Part shown: positions 45,242 through 53,785 of the stretch, piece by piece | Position numbering within the stretch: the stretch's first letter is position 1 | Layout of the letters: every line of letters starts with the position of its first letter | NCBI RefSeq assembly: GCF_002101555.1 | Contig: NZ_LQOL01000060.1 | Span: forward strand, 57,944 to 121,943 | Source of the DNA: Mycolicibacterium canariasense | GTDB taxonomy: Bacteria > Actinomycetota > Actinomycetes > Mycobacteriales > Mycobacteriaceae | DNA: 64,000 nucleotides | Reading direction: 5' to 3' | Notes under the pieces: generated by a model | What the model was told of the DNA's origin: nothing | Seen by the model: only the letters and a program-made list of their open reading frames with translations | Databases searched by the model: none | Position numbers and translations under genes: made by a program

Positions 45242-46393
45242 GTGGCACGCGATTATTACGGTCTGCTCGGCGTGAGCAAGGGCGCCAGCGATTCGGAGCT
45301 GAAGCGCGCGTACCGCAGGCTTGCGCGCGAACTGCATCCCGACGTCAATCCCGACGAGGAGGCGCAGGCCCGGTTCAAGGAGATCAGTCTCGCCTACGAG
45401 GTGCTCTCCGACCCGGAGAAGCGCCGCATCGTCGACCTCGGCGGCGACCCGATGGAAAACGGTGCCGCCGGTGCGGGCGCCGGCGGGTTCGGTGGTTTCG
45501 GTGGCCTCGGTGACGTCTTCGAGGCCTTCTTCGGCGGGGGCGGCGGTTCGCGTGGCCCGATCGGCCGGGTACGGCCGGGGTCGGATTCGCTGCTGCGGAT
45601 GCGGCTGGATCTGTCCGAATGCGCGACCGGCGTCACCAAGCAGGTCACCGTCGACACCGCCGTACTGTGCGACCTGTGCCATGGCAAGGGCACCAACGGC
45701 ACGTCCAGCCCCGTCACCTGCGACACCTGCCACGGCCAGGGCGAGGTGCAGACCGTGCAGCGGTCGCTGCTCGGCCAGGTGATGACATCGCGGCCGTGCC
45801 CGGTGTGCGGCGGCGTCGGTGAGGTCATCCCCGATCCGTGCCACCGCTGCGGTGGCGACGGCCGGGTCCAGGCCCGGCGTGAGGTCAGCGTGAAGATCCC
45901 GGCCGGCGTCGGCGACGGGATGCGGGTGCGGCTGGCGGCCCAGGGCGAGGTCGGCCCCGGCGGCGGGCCGGCCGGCGACCTCTACGTCGAGGTGCACGAG
46001 CAACCGCACGACATCTTCGTGCGCGACGGCGACGATCTGCATTGCACGGTGTCGGTGCCGATGTTCGACGCGGCGCTGGGCACCACCGTCACCGTCGAGG
46101 ACATCTTGGACGGCAGCACCGAGATCAGCATCCCGGCCGGGACGCAGCCCGGTTCGGTGACGACGCTGCGCGGTCACGGCATGCCGCACCTGCGATCCGG
46201 TGTGCGCGGCAACCTGCACGCCCATATCGAGGTGCTCGTCCCGACCCGGCTGGACGCCACCGACACCGATCTGCTGCGCAAACTCAAGGCGCACCGCTCC
46301 CGCGACGTGGCCGAGGTCCGGTCCGCGCACGGTGCGTCCTCGACGAACGGCGGGCTGTTCAGTCGGCTGCGGGAAACGTTCTCCGGGCGTTAA
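45242..46393 (+). CDS. dnaJ2: Chaperone DnaJ2
   Basis: A 383-residue type I J-protein co-chaperone for DnaK. J domain at the N-terminus with HPD (ELHPDVNPDEE, about residue 33), a Gly/Phe-rich linker (GFGGFGGLGDVFEAFFGGG), and four zinc-binding repeats CDLCHGKG, CDTCHGQG, CPVCGGVG and CHRCGGDG (about 140-205), then the C-terminal substrate-binding domain. The GTG at 45242 has AAAGAGG at 45229-45235 as ribosome-binding site. It is paired with hrcA as in other mycobacteria. Confidence 0.96.
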   Translation: MARDYYGLLGVSKGASDSELKRAYRRLARELHPDVNPDEEAQARFKEISLAYEVLSDPEKRRIVDLGGDPMENGAAGAGAGGFGGFGGLGDVFEAFFGGGGGSRGPIGRVRPGSDSLLRMRLDLSECATGVTKQVTVDTAVLCDLCHGKGTNGTSSPVTCDTCHGQGEVQTVQRSLLGQVMTSRPCPVCGGVGEVIPDPCHRCGGDGRVQARREVSVKIPAGVGDGMRVRLAAQGEVGPGGGPAGDLYVEVHEQPHDIFVRDGDDLHCTVSVPMFDAALGTTVTVEDILDGSTEISIPAGTQPGSVTTLRGHGMPHLRSGVRGNLHAHIEVLVPTRLDATDTDLLRKLKAHRSRDVAEVRSAHGASSTNGGLFSRLRETFSGR

Positions 46394-46443
46394 AGCGAGA
46401 AGCGGAGCGGGATCGCGCGTGGGGCTAGCGAGAAGCGGAGCGG
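46394..46443. repeat. Two 17-bp direct repeats between dnaJ2 and rsmE
   Basis: AGCGAGAAGCGGAGCGG occurs at 46394-46410 and 46427-46443, filling the 50-bp gap. The second copy ends directly at the rsmE ATG and supplies its GGAGCGG ribosome-binding sequence. It belongs to the short GAGCG-type elements of this window. Confidence 0.9.
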
Positions 46444-47178
46444 ATGAGTAGGGCGCTGTTCTACGTCGACGCCCTGCCCGGGCCCGGCGCGGTCGCCGTC
46501 GTCGACGGTGAGGAGGGCCACCACGCGGCCACGGTGCGTCGCTTCCGGCCGGGTGAGGAACTCGACCTCGGCGACGGCGCCGGCACGGTCGCGCACTGCG
46601 TCGTCGAGGAAGCCACCAAGGGCCGGCTGACGGCCCGGGTGCTGTCCAGCACGCGGGTACCTGCACCGGTCCCACCGGTCACCGTCGTGCAGGCGCTTCC
46701 GAAATCCGAGCGCTCGGAGCTGGCGGTCGAACTGGCCACCGAGGCGGGCGCGGATGCGTTCGTGGCCTGGCAGGCCCACCGGTGCGTGGCGCGCTGGGAA
46801 TCGGCGGCCAAAGTGGACAAGGGGTTGCGCCGGTGGGGCGCGGTGGCCCGCTCGGCGGCCCGGCAGTCGCGGCGCGCGTACATCCCGACCGTCGACGGGG
46901 TGCGCAGCACCGCCGAGCTGGCCGGCCGGATCGCCGGCCTGACCGTGGTGTTGCACGAGTCGGCCACCGTTGCGCTCGCCGATCTCGATGTGGGCCAAGC
47001 GGATTCGGTGACGCTGATCGTCGGTCCGGAGGGTGGGATCACCGACGAGGAGATCGCCACCCTGACCGGCGCCGGCGCGGTGGCGGTCCGGCTCGGGCCG
47101 ACGGTGCTGCGCACCTCCACCGCAGCGGCGGTGGCGCTCGGCGCGCTCGGCGTGCTGACCGGCCGCTGGGATCTGTAG
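46444..47178 (+). CDS. rsmE: 16S rRNA m3U1498 methyltransferase RsmE
   Basis: A 244-residue SPOUT-class methyltransferase acting on the 30S subunit. N-terminal PUA-like region (EEGHHAATVRRFRPGEEL) and C-terminal knot motifs VVQALPKSERSEL, WGAVARSAARQSRR, LIVGPEGGITDEEI and VRLGPTVLRTSTAAAVAL. It follows dnaJ2 as in M. tuberculosis (Rv2373c-Rv2372c order). Length is normal. Confidence 0.95.
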   Translation: MSRALFYVDALPGPGAVAVVDGEEGHHAATVRRFRPGEELDLGDGAGTVAHCVVEEATKGRLTARVLSSTRVPAPVPPVTVVQALPKSERSELAVELATEAGADAFVAWQAHRCVARWESAAKVDKGLRRWGAVARSAARQSRRAYIPTVDGVRSTAELAGRIAGLTVVLHESATVALADLDVGQADSVTLIVGPEGGITDEEIATLTGAGAVAVRLGPTVLRTSTAAAVALGALGVLTGRWDL

Positions 47179-47194
47179 AAGATATATTTCAGCC

Positions 47195-47210
47195 GTTTCC
47201 TGTGGGAAAC
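47195..47210. promoter_or_regulatory. Inverted repeat upstream of the dicarboxylate transporter
   Basis: GTTTCC-TGTG-GGAAAC is a perfect 6-bp-arm inverted repeat, 45 bp before the transporter ATG, next to an AT-rich GATATATTTC. It may be a regulator site or part of a weak terminator for rsmE. Confidence 0.4.
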
Positions 47211-47254
47211 ATTCGGCACACAGCGCGGTGACGGGGACTTCATAGCGTCACGGT

Positions 47255-48631
47255 ATGAGTACCGTTCTCGAGCCGCCGCACAGCGAGATGGTCCGGCTGG
47301 CCAACAAGCCGCCCTGGTACACGTCGCTGTTCGTGCAGTTGTTGGTGGCGATCGTCGCGGGCATCCTCGTCGGCTGGCTGTGGCCCGATGTGGGTGGCGC
47401 CCTCAAACCGCTGGCGGACGGCTTCATCAAGCTCATCAAGATGCTCATCGCGCCGATCATCTTCTGCACGGTGGTGCTCGGCATCGCGCATGTGGGCGAC
47501 CTGAAATCGGTGGGCCGGATCGGGGTGAAGGCGCTCATCTACTTCGAGGCGGTGACCACCTTCGCGCTGATCTTCGGGCTGGTGGTGGGCAATCTGGTGA
47601 AGCCGGGTGCGGGGTTCTCCATCGACGCCCAGACGTTGGCCACGGGGGCCGAGGCGGTGGCCAAGAAGACCAGTAACGGCGAGCTGCCGCACACCGTCGA
47701 GTTCCTGCTCAACATCATCCCGACCTCGGTGGTGTCGGCGTTCGCGGAGAACGCCCTGTTGCAGGTGCTGTTCTTCGCGGTGCTGTTCGGGCTGGCGCTG
47801 GCCAAGTTCGGTGAATCCGGGCCGCCGGTGATCCTGGAGTTCGTCGACCACCTCAGCCACATCTTCTTCACCGTCATCGGCTGGGTGATGCGCCTGGCAC
47901 CGGTGGGGGCGTTCGGCGCGATGGCCTACATCATCGGGCAGTACGGCATTGGGTCACTGGCCAGTTACGGCAAGCTCATCGCCGCCTGCTACCTGGCGGC
48001 GGTGCTGTTCATCCTCATCCTCGCGCTGATCGTGAAGGTGTTCGCCGGGGTGAACCTGTGGAAGTTCGTGGTGTACATCAAGGACGAGCTGTTCCTGGCG
48101 CTCGGTACGGCGTCCACCGAGGTGGTGTTGCCGCGCATCATGGCCAAGCTCGCCAACGCTGGATGCTCCCGCACCACCACGGGTCTGGTTGTGCCGACCG
48201 GGTATTCGTTCAACCTGGACGGCGCCACCCTGTACCTGTCGATCTGCGTCCTGTTCCTGGCCCAGGCGCTCGGGGTGGACCTCAGCCTGGGCGAGCAGAT
48301 CACCGCGGTGCTGGTCCTGATGCTCACCTCGAAGGGGATGGCCGGTGTGCCCGGCTCGTCGTTCCTGGCGCTGTCGGCGACGGTGGCGGCCATCGGGCAC
48401 GGGGCGATCCCGGTGGCCGCGGTGGCGCTGCTGCTGGGTGCCGACCGGATCATGGACTCGATGCGGGTGTCGGTCAACCTGCTCGGCAATTGCGTGGCCA
48501 CCTTCGTCGTCGCCAACTGGGAGGGCCAGCTGGACAAGGACCGGATGCGCAAGGTGCTCGCCGGCGAGGACGTCGAGCCGCTGGCCGACGCGCCCGAGCA
48601 GGATGCGGTGACCGTCGGGCCGCGCGACTGA
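47255..48631 (+). CDS. dctA: C4-dicarboxylate/proton (or glutamate) symporter, DctA-like
   Basis: A 458-residue symporter of the DAACS family for succinate/fumarate/malate, possibly glutamate. Hydrophobic N-terminal helix LFVQLLVAIVAGILVGWLWP; the substrate-binding segments GTASTEVVLPRIM (serine-rich hairpin), TGYSFNLDGATLYLS and SKGMAGVPGSSFLALS; and DRIMDSMRVSVNLLGNCVATFVV are all family hallmarks. It interrupts the rsmE-to-phoH order compared with M. tuberculosis. The start at 47255 lacks a strong Shine-Dalgarno. Confidence 0.9.
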   Translation: MSTVLEPPHSEMVRLANKPPWYTSLFVQLLVAIVAGILVGWLWPDVGGALKPLADGFIKLIKMLIAPIIFCTVVLGIAHVGDLKSVGRIGVKALIYFEAVTTFALIFGLVVGNLVKPGAGFSIDAQTLATGAEAVAKKTSNGELPHTVEFLLNIIPTSVVSAFAENALLQVLFFAVLFGLALAKFGESGPPVILEFVDHLSHIFFTVIGWVMRLAPVGAFGAMAYIIGQYGIGSLASYGKLIAACYLAAVLFILILALIVKVFAGVNLWKFVVYIKDELFLALGTASTEVVLPRIMAKLANAGCSRTTTGLVVPTGYSFNLDGATLYLSICVLFLAQALGVDLSLGEQITAVLVLMLTSKGMAGVPGSSFLALSATVAAIGHGAIPVAAVALLLGADRIMDSMRVSVNLLGNCVATFVVANWEGQLDKDRMRKVLAGEDVEPLADAPEQDAVTVGPRD

Positions 48632-48818
48632 GTGATTCGGGTTCCTCCAGCGCCTCGGCTTGTGTGAAGCGGAGCTCAACGTCCGGCGGCCGTGAATCAC
48701 GTCACTCCTGGTCAAATGGGGCGTTTAACCGGAATGAAACATCCCATCTTTCCCGTTCTTCATGTCAGACCGGCGCGGTAAACGCCGGTACACGAAGAGG
48801 AAAGAAGCGGGAAGCAAG

Positions 48819-48986
48819 ATGAAGAAGTTCGGATTCGTCAGCGTCATCGCGGCCGGCATGGCCGCCGCCGTCCTGGGTCTGGCCGGCCCGGCGCAGGCCG
48901 ATGTTGCACACAACCAGTGGGTGCATGACAACGGCCAGAGCGTCAACGTGCCGCAGGTCGACACCTCGGTGCACCAGAGCCACTGA
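48819..48986 (+). CDS. Small secreted peptide of unknown function
   Basis: A 55-residue protein: a Sec signal peptide starting MKKFGFVSVIAAGM and ending GPAQA, with predicted cleavage before DVAHNQW. The mature part is only about 28 residues, polar, His/Asn/Gln-rich (DVAHNQWVHDNGQSVNVPQV). A purine-rich AAGAAGCGGGAAGC precedes the ATG; an in-frame start 19 codons upstream would spoil the signal peptide. It is a stand-alone gene followed by a strong hairpin, which supports a real, separate transcript. No function is recognised. Confidence 0.8.
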   Translation: MKKFGFVSVIAAGMAAAVLGLAGPAQADVAHNQWVHDNGQSVNVPQVDTSVHQSH

Positions 48987-49007
48987 CAAGCCAGACAGCT
49001 GTCGTTG

Positions 49008-49035
49008 AGGGCCACCCCGTAATCGGGGTGGCCCT
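49008..49035 (+). terminator. Hairpin terminator after the small secreted peptide gene
   Basis: Arms AGGGCCACCCCG (49008-49019) and CGGGGTGGCCCT (49024-49035) pair perfectly over 12 bp around a TAAT loop, 22 bp after the stop codon. There is no long U tract, which is usual for mycobacterial hairpins. Confidence 0.8.
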
Positions 49036-49116
49036 TAACCGTTGGGTCAGGTCGGTGACCAGCGCTAAACTGACACCACCTACTCCAGAGCACAGAAAGC
49101 AGGCACGAAACACCAC

Positions 49117-50154
49117 GTGACGCCCCGCGAGACGACCGCTGATTCGCCCTCCCGCCAGGTGCGCAGCAGCATCACAGTTCCGCCCGACGCTGTCGTGGGC
49201 CTGCTCGGTTCGGCCGACGAGAACCTGCGCACCCTCGAAACCTTGCTCGCCGCCGACATCCACGTCCGCGGCAATGCCGTCACGCTGTCCGGTGATCCGG
49301 CCGAGGTGGCGCTCGCCGAACGTGTCATCGGTGAGCTGGTGGCCGTGCTGGCGGCCGGGCAGCCGTTGAATCCCGACGCGATCCGGCGCAGTGTGTCCAT
49401 GATGACCGGGGAAGCCGACGCCTCCCCGGCCGAGGTGCTGACCCTGGACATCCTGACGCGGCGCGGGAAGACCATCCGGCCCAAGACGGTGAACCAGAAG
49501 CGCTACGTCGACGCGATCGACGATCACACCGTCGTGTTCGGGATCGGCCCGGCCGGCACCGGCAAGACCTATCTGGCGATGGCCAAGGCGGTCGCCGCGC
49601 TGCTGTCCAAGCAGGTCAACCGGATCATCCTGACCCGGCCCGCGGTGGAAGCCGGTGAGCGCCTTGGCTTCCTGCCCGGCACCCTGACCGAGAAGATCGA
49701 CCCCTACCTACGGCCGCTGTACGACGCGCTGCACGACATGATGGACCCGGAGGTCATCACCAACTTCCTGGCGTCCGGCGTGATCGAGGTGGCGCCGTTG
49801 GCCTTCATGCGCGGCCGGACCCTCAACGACGCGTTCATCATCCTCGACGAGGCGCAGAACACCACCGCCGAGCAGATGAAGATGTTCCTGACCCGGCTCG
49901 GTTTCAACTCGAAAATCGTTGTCACGGGCGATATCACGCAGGTCGACCTGCCGGGCGGCCAGGCCTCGGGCCTGCGCGCCGCGATGAACGTCCTCGACGG
50001 CATCGACGATATCCACTTCGCCGAGCTCACCAGCGCCGACGTGGTGCGGCACCGGCTGGTCTCGGAGATCGTCGACGCCTATGCCCGCCATGAGGATTCG
50101 GCCCTGGTGAATCGCGCCCAGCGCCGCTCGTCGAATGGGCGGCCGCGTCGATGA
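49117..50154 (+). CDS. phoH: PhoH-like ATPase
   Basis: A 345-residue cytosolic P-loop ATPase of the PhoH family, linked in several bacteria to RNA processing. A KH-like N-terminal region precedes Walker A GIGPAGTGKTYLAMAKAV (about residue 147); Walker B is in FIILDEAQNTTAEQMKMFLTRLG, followed by VVTGDITQVDLP. It starts with GTG and leads the conserved chain phoH-ybeY-corC-cdd-era. Its stop codon is the first part of a dispersed GAGCGAAGC repeat. Confidence 0.95.
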   Translation: MTPRETTADSPSRQVRSSITVPPDAVVGLLGSADENLRTLETLLAADIHVRGNAVTLSGDPAEVALAERVIGELVAVLAAGQPLNPDAIRRSVSMMTGEADASPAEVLTLDILTRRGKTIRPKTVNQKRYVDAIDDHTVVFGIGPAGTGKTYLAMAKAVAALLSKQVNRIILTRPAVEAGERLGFLPGTLTEKIDPYLRPLYDALHDMMDPEVITNFLASGVIEVAPLAFMRGRTLNDAFIILDEAQNTTAEQMKMFLTRLGFNSKIVVTGDITQVDLPGGQASGLRAAMNVLDGIDDIHFAELTSADVVRHRLVSEIVDAYARHEDSALVNRAQRRSSNGRPRR

Positions 50155-50179
50155 GCGAAGCTTGCGGAGCGAACCAACA
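50153..50179. repeat. GAGCGAAGC-type dispersed element between phoH and ybeY
   Basis: GAGCGAAGCTTGCGGAGCGA then ACCAACA follows and overlaps the phoH stop TGA. It matches the element at the 3' end of mbtG closely over about 26 bp. Confidence 0.65.
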
Positions 50180-50215
50180 GGTGGCATGCGGGACCCGAGC
50201 CTGCGAGGGAACCGC

Positions 50216-50752
50216 ATGAGCATTGAGGTCTCCAACGAATCGGGATACGACGTATCCGAGGAAGAGCTCATCAGCGTCGCCAAGTTCGTCATCGCCCAGA
50301 TGGACGTCAACCCGGCCGCTGAGCTGTCCATGGTGCTGCTGGACACGGCGGCGATGGCCGATCTGCACATGCGTTGGATGGACCTGCCCGGGCCCACCGA
50401 CGTGATGAGCTTCCCGATGGACGAATTGGAGCCGGGCGGGCGGCCCGATGCCGCCGAACCCGGTCCGTCCATGTTGGGCGATATCGTGCTGTGCCCGGAG
50501 TTCGCCGCCAAACAGGCCGAACAAGCCGGGCATTCGCTCGGTCAGGAGCTGGCGTTGTTGACGGTGCACGGTGTGCTGCACCTGCTCGGCTACGACCACG
50601 CCGAACCTGACGAGGAAAAAGAGATGTTCGCCCTGCAGCGGCGCCTGCTCGAGGAGTGGGTGGCCGATCAGGTGCAGACCTATCGCCAGGATCGGCAGAC
50701 CGAGAAGGATCGACGGCTGCTCGACAAGTCGCGATACTTCGACGCACCGTGA
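50216..50752 (+). CDS. ybeY: Endoribonuclease YbeY
   Basis: A 178-residue metal-dependent RNase involved in 16S rRNA 3'-end maturation and ribosome quality control. The zinc site HGVLHLLGYDH (H-x3-H-x5-H) is at about residue 118, and TDVMSFPMDE is the other family motif. The ATG at 50216 is chosen; the longer frame starts inside phoH and crosses the repeat. Its stop overlaps the next gene's GTG (GTGA). Confidence 0.95.
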   Translation: MSIEVSNESGYDVSEEELISVAKFVIAQMDVNPAAELSMVLLDTAAMADLHMRWMDLPGPTDVMSFPMDELEPGGRPDAAEPGPSMLGDIVLCPEFAAKQAEQAGHSLGQELALLTVHGVLHLLGYDHAEPDEEKEMFALQRRLLEEWVADQVQTYRQDRQTEKDRRLLDKSRYFDAP

Positions 50753-52038
50753 CGGGGTTGGCCGCGCTGCTGGGCGCGATCTTCCTGGTCGGGCTGGGCG
50801 GGTTGTTCGCCGCCGTGGATGCCGCCATCGGCACGGCGTCCATCGCCAGGGTCGACGAGATGGTGCGCGAGGAGCGGCCGGGCGCGACGCGGCTGGCCCA
50901 GGTCATGGCCGACCGGCCCCGCTATATCAACCTGGTGGTGCTGTTGCGCATCGCCTGCGAGGTGAGCGCGACGGTCCTGCTGGTCTCCTATCTGGATGGC
51001 TATCTCGGAGTCGGGTGGGGGCTGGTGGCCGCCGCCGCGATCATGGTGGTGGTCAGCTTCGTGGCCATCGGAGTCGGACCGCGCACCGTCGGGCGGCAGA
51101 ACGCCTACAGCATCGCGTTGGCCGCTGCGCTTCCGCTGCAGGCGATTTCGGTGCTGCTCACGCCGATCAGCCGGCTTCTGGTGCTGATCGGTAACGCGCT
51201 CACGCCGGGCCGCGGCTTCCGCAACGGCCCGTTCGCCTCCGAGATCGAGCTGCGTGAGGTCGTCGACCTGGCGCAGCAGCGCGGCGTGGTGGCCGACGAC
51301 GAGCGCAAGATGATCCAGTCCGTGTTCGAACTCGGCGACACCCCGGCCCGTGAGGTGATGGTGCCCCGCACCGAGATGGTGTGGATCGAAGGCGACAAGA
51401 CCGCCACCCAGGCCACCTCGCTCGCGGTGCGCAGCGGGCACTCCCGGCTGCCGGTGATCGGTGAGAACGTCGACGACGTGGTGGGCGTGGTCTATCTGAA
51501 AGATCTGGTGCAGCACTCGTATTCGGCGGGTGGGCGGTTCGACTCCCGGGTGGGTGAACTGATGCGGCCCGCGGTGTTCGTGCCCGATTCCAAACCGTTG
51601 GACGCCCTGCTGCGCGAGATGCAGCGCGACCGTAACCACATGGCGCTGTTGGTCGACGAGTACGGCGCCATCGCCGGACTGGTCACCATCGAGGACGTCC
51701 TGGAAGAGATCGTCGGCGAGATCAACGACGAATACGATGCCGGCGAGGTGGCGCCCTGGGAAGAATTGGGCGACGGGCAGTTCCGGGTGTCGGCGCGGTT
51801 GCCGATCGAAGATCTCGGTGAGCTGTACGAGGATCTGGAGATCGGCGAGGACCTGGAGGTCGACACCGTCGGCGGCCTGCTCGCCCACGAACTGGGGCGG
51901 GTGCCGCTGCCCGGCGCCGAGGTCACGTGGGACGGCTTGCGGTTGCGTGCCGAGGGCGGACCGGATCACCGCGGTCGGGTGCGGATCGGCACGGTGCTGA
52001 TCAGCCCGGCCAAGACGGAAGAAGGGGAAGCCGAATGA
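50749..52038 (+). CDS. HlyC/CorC family (CNNM-CBS) membrane protein
   Basis: A 429-residue membrane protein with an N-terminal DUF21/CNNM transmembrane domain (GLAALLGAIFLVGLGGLFAAVD and three further helices to about residue 145), a CBS pair (VMVPRTEMVWIEG; DRNHMALLVDEYGAIAGLV) and a C-terminal CorC/HlyC transporter-associated domain (FRVSARLPIEDLGELY). Family members are linked to Mg2+/Co2+ efflux. Starts GTG in a GTGA overlap with ybeY and overlaps the next gene by ATGA. Matches the Rv2366c position. Confidence 0.9.
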   Translation: MTGLAALLGAIFLVGLGGLFAAVDAAIGTASIARVDEMVREERPGATRLAQVMADRPRYINLVVLLRIACEVSATVLLVSYLDGYLGVGWGLVAAAAIMVVVSFVAIGVGPRTVGRQNAYSIALAAALPLQAISVLLTPISRLLVLIGNALTPGRGFRNGPFASEIELREVVDLAQQRGVVADDERKMIQSVFELGDTPAREVMVPRTEMVWIEGDKTATQATSLAVRSGHSRLPVIGENVDDVVGVVYLKDLVQHSYSAGGRFDSRVGELMRPAVFVPDSKPLDALLREMQRDRNHMALLVDEYGAIAGLVTIEDVLEEIVGEINDEYDAGEVAPWEELGDGQFRVSARLPIEDLGELYEDLEIGEDLEVDTVGGLLAHELGRVPLPGAEVTWDGLRLRAEGGPDHRGRVRIGTVLISPAKTEEGEAE

Positions 52039-52349
52039 GTCTGTCCGAGGAGGACACCAAGCTGGTGGTGCTGGCCCGCGGTGCGATGGGCCGGGCCGAG
52101 GCCGGTCAAGGGGCCGCGGTGCGCGATCAGGACGGCCGCACCTACGCCGGAGCCCCGGTCACCCTGGCGGCCCTGACGCTGACCGCGCTGCAGGCCGCGG
52201 TGGCCGCGGCGGTGTCCAGCGGAGCCGCCGGGCTGGAAGCCGCCGTGCTGCTGGGTGGTTCGGCCGAGGACGCCGGCATCGCCGCGGTCCGTGAGTTGTC
52301 GCCGGAGGCGACCGTCATCGTCACCGACCGCGCGGGTAACCCCGCATGA
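52035..52349 (+). CDS. Cytidine-deaminase-like small protein (Rv2365c position)
   Basis: A 104-residue protein whose layout resembles a degenerate cytidine deaminase: an ARGAMGRAEAGQGAAVRDQDGRTYAG-like beginning (given as its pattern) and VTLAALTLTALQAAV. The HxE and PCxxC zinc ligands of true cytidine deaminases are not seen, so it is probably not a deaminase. It is coupled to both neighbours by ATGA overlaps, which argues that it is a real gene of the era operon. The role is unknown. Confidence 0.75.
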   Translation: MSLSEEDTKLVVLARGAMGRAEAGQGAAVRDQDGRTYAGAPVTLAALTLTALQAAVAAAVSSGAAGLEAAVLLGGSAEDAGIAAVRELSPEATVIVTDRAGNPA

Positions 52350-53275
52350 CGGCCGAATTCCGGTCCGGTTTCGTCTGTTTCGTGGGCCGGCCCAACACCG
52401 GCAAGTCGACACTGACCAACGCGCTGGTGGGCCAGAAGGTGGCCATCACCTCCAATCGGCCGCAGACCACTCGGCACACCATCCGCGGCATCGTGCACCG
52501 GGAGAACTTCCAGATCATCCTGGTCGACACACCCGGGTTGCACCGCCCGCGCACGCTGCTCGGGCAGCGGCTCAACGACCTGGTCAAGGACACCTACTCC
52601 GAGGTCGACGTGATCGGCCTGTGCATACCGGCCGACGAGAGGATCGGCCCCGGTGACCGCTGGATCTACCAGCAGATCCGCGCCGTCGCCCCCAAGACCA
52701 CGCTGATCGTCATCGTCACCAAGATCGACAAGGTACCCAAGGACCGGGTGGCCGAGCAGTTGCTGGCGGTCAGCGAACTGGTCGGTGGACGCGACGAGCA
52801 ATCGGGCCACGGTCCGGACGTCGAGATCGTGCCGGTGTCGGCCACCGCGGGTGAGCAACTCGATGTGCTCACCGACGTGCTCGTGTCGAAGCTGCCACCC
52901 GGCCCGGCGTACTACCCCGACGGTGAACTCACCGACGAGCCCGAAGAAGTCCTGATGGCCGAGCTGATCCGTGAGGCCGCGCTGGAGGGTGTGCGCGACG
53001 AACTTCCGCACTCGCTGGCCGTGGTGATCGAGGAAGTGAACCAGCGCGAGGACCGCGACGACCTGATCGACGTGCACGCCGTGCTCTATGTCGAACGCGA
53101 CAGCCAGAAGGGCATCGTGATCGGCAAGGGCGGCGCCCGGCTGCGTGAGGTCGGGACCGCGGCGCGCACCCAGATCGAGAAGCTGCTGGGCACCAAGGTG
53201 TATCTGGACCTGCGGGTCAAGATCGCCAAGAACTGGCAGCGGGACCCGAAACAGCTTGGGCGGCTGGGCTTCTAG
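52346..53275 (+). CDS. era: GTPase Era
   Basis: A 309-residue ribosome-assembly GTPase that binds 16S rRNA. G1 FVGRPNTGKST, switch/G2 QTTRHTIRGI, G3 VDTPGLH, G4 VTKIDKV and the C-terminal KH domain with VIGKGGARLREVG are all present. It is the last gene of the phoH-ybeY-corC-cdd-era chain, coupled upstream by ATGA. It is convergent with the secreted CAP-like gene 18 bp away. Confidence 0.96.
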   Translation: MTAEFRSGFVCFVGRPNTGKSTLTNALVGQKVAITSNRPQTTRHTIRGIVHRENFQIILVDTPGLHRPRTLLGQRLNDLVKDTYSEVDVIGLCIPADERIGPGDRWIYQQIRAVAPKTTLIVIVTKIDKVPKDRVAEQLLAVSELVGGRDEQSGHGPDVEIVPVSATAGEQLDVLTDVLVSKLPPGPAYYPDGELTDEPEEVLMAELIREAALEGVRDELPHSLAVVIEEVNQREDRDDLIDVHAVLYVERDSQKGIVIGKGGARLREVGTAARTQIEKLLGTKVYLDLRVKIAKNWQRDPKQLGRLGF

Positions 53276-53293
53276 CGGTTGTGGGCGCTTCCG

Positions 53294-53773
53294 TCAGCCC
53301 GGTATGCCGTAGACCGCGACGACGACGCTGCGATCCAGGCTGTTCAGTGACCACACGCCCATCTGGGTGTTGGCGCAGTTGCTCATGATCGCCATGTAAT
53401 CCGGGCGGTAGTACCACTGGTTCATGATCTCGACGCCGTTGATGGCCAGCGCCGGGTTGATCGCGACGGTCTGCGACACCGTGCCCTTGTAGCCGGCCGC
53501 GTTGGCCCGCGATTGCGGGGTGGAGCCGTCCGATCCCAGGTCCCCGTCCAGCGCGCGGTTGTTCAGTACGTCATTGGCATGCCATTCGGCGGCCAGTTGC
53601 AGTTGCAGGTTCTTGGTCACGTCGTTGGTGCAGCCGGCCTGATGCTGGATGGTGTAGACGTTGGCGATCACGCTGTTGTTCAGTCGGATGTTGTCCGCAT
53701 GGGCGGCCGGCGCCGCGACGACCGCGCCGGCGGCGACGGCGAGGACGGGGACGGCACGGCGGATCGCGAACAT
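53294..53773 (-). CDS. Secreted CAP/SCP-like domain protein
   Basis: A 159-residue protein with a Sec signal peptide (VLAVAAGAVVAAPAAHA, cleavage near residue 27). The mature part has features of the CAP superfamily: LQLAAEWHANDVLNNRALDGDLGSDG, then VNPALAINGV-like and MNQWYYRPDYMAIMSNCANTQMGVW. The final cysteine pair and NTQMGVW stretch correspond to the usual GVA region. The function is unknown; similar mycobacterial proteins are exported. It lies just after the amidase gene on the same strand order but is probably transcribed separately. Confidence 0.75.
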   Translation of the reverse strand: MFAIRRAVPVLAVAAGAVVAAPAAHADNIRLNNSVIANVYTIQHQAGCTNDVTKNLQLQLAAEWHANDVLNNRALDGDLGSDGSTPQSRANAAGYKGTVSQTVAINPALAINGVEIMNQWYYRPDYMAIMSNCANTQMGVWSLNSLDRSVVVAVYGIPG

Positions 53774-53785
53774 GGTCTGAAGAGA

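Noticed and set aside
52035..52349. Active cytidine deaminase
   Set aside because: The zinc ligand motifs of the enzyme family are not present, so only a deaminase-like fold is suggested.
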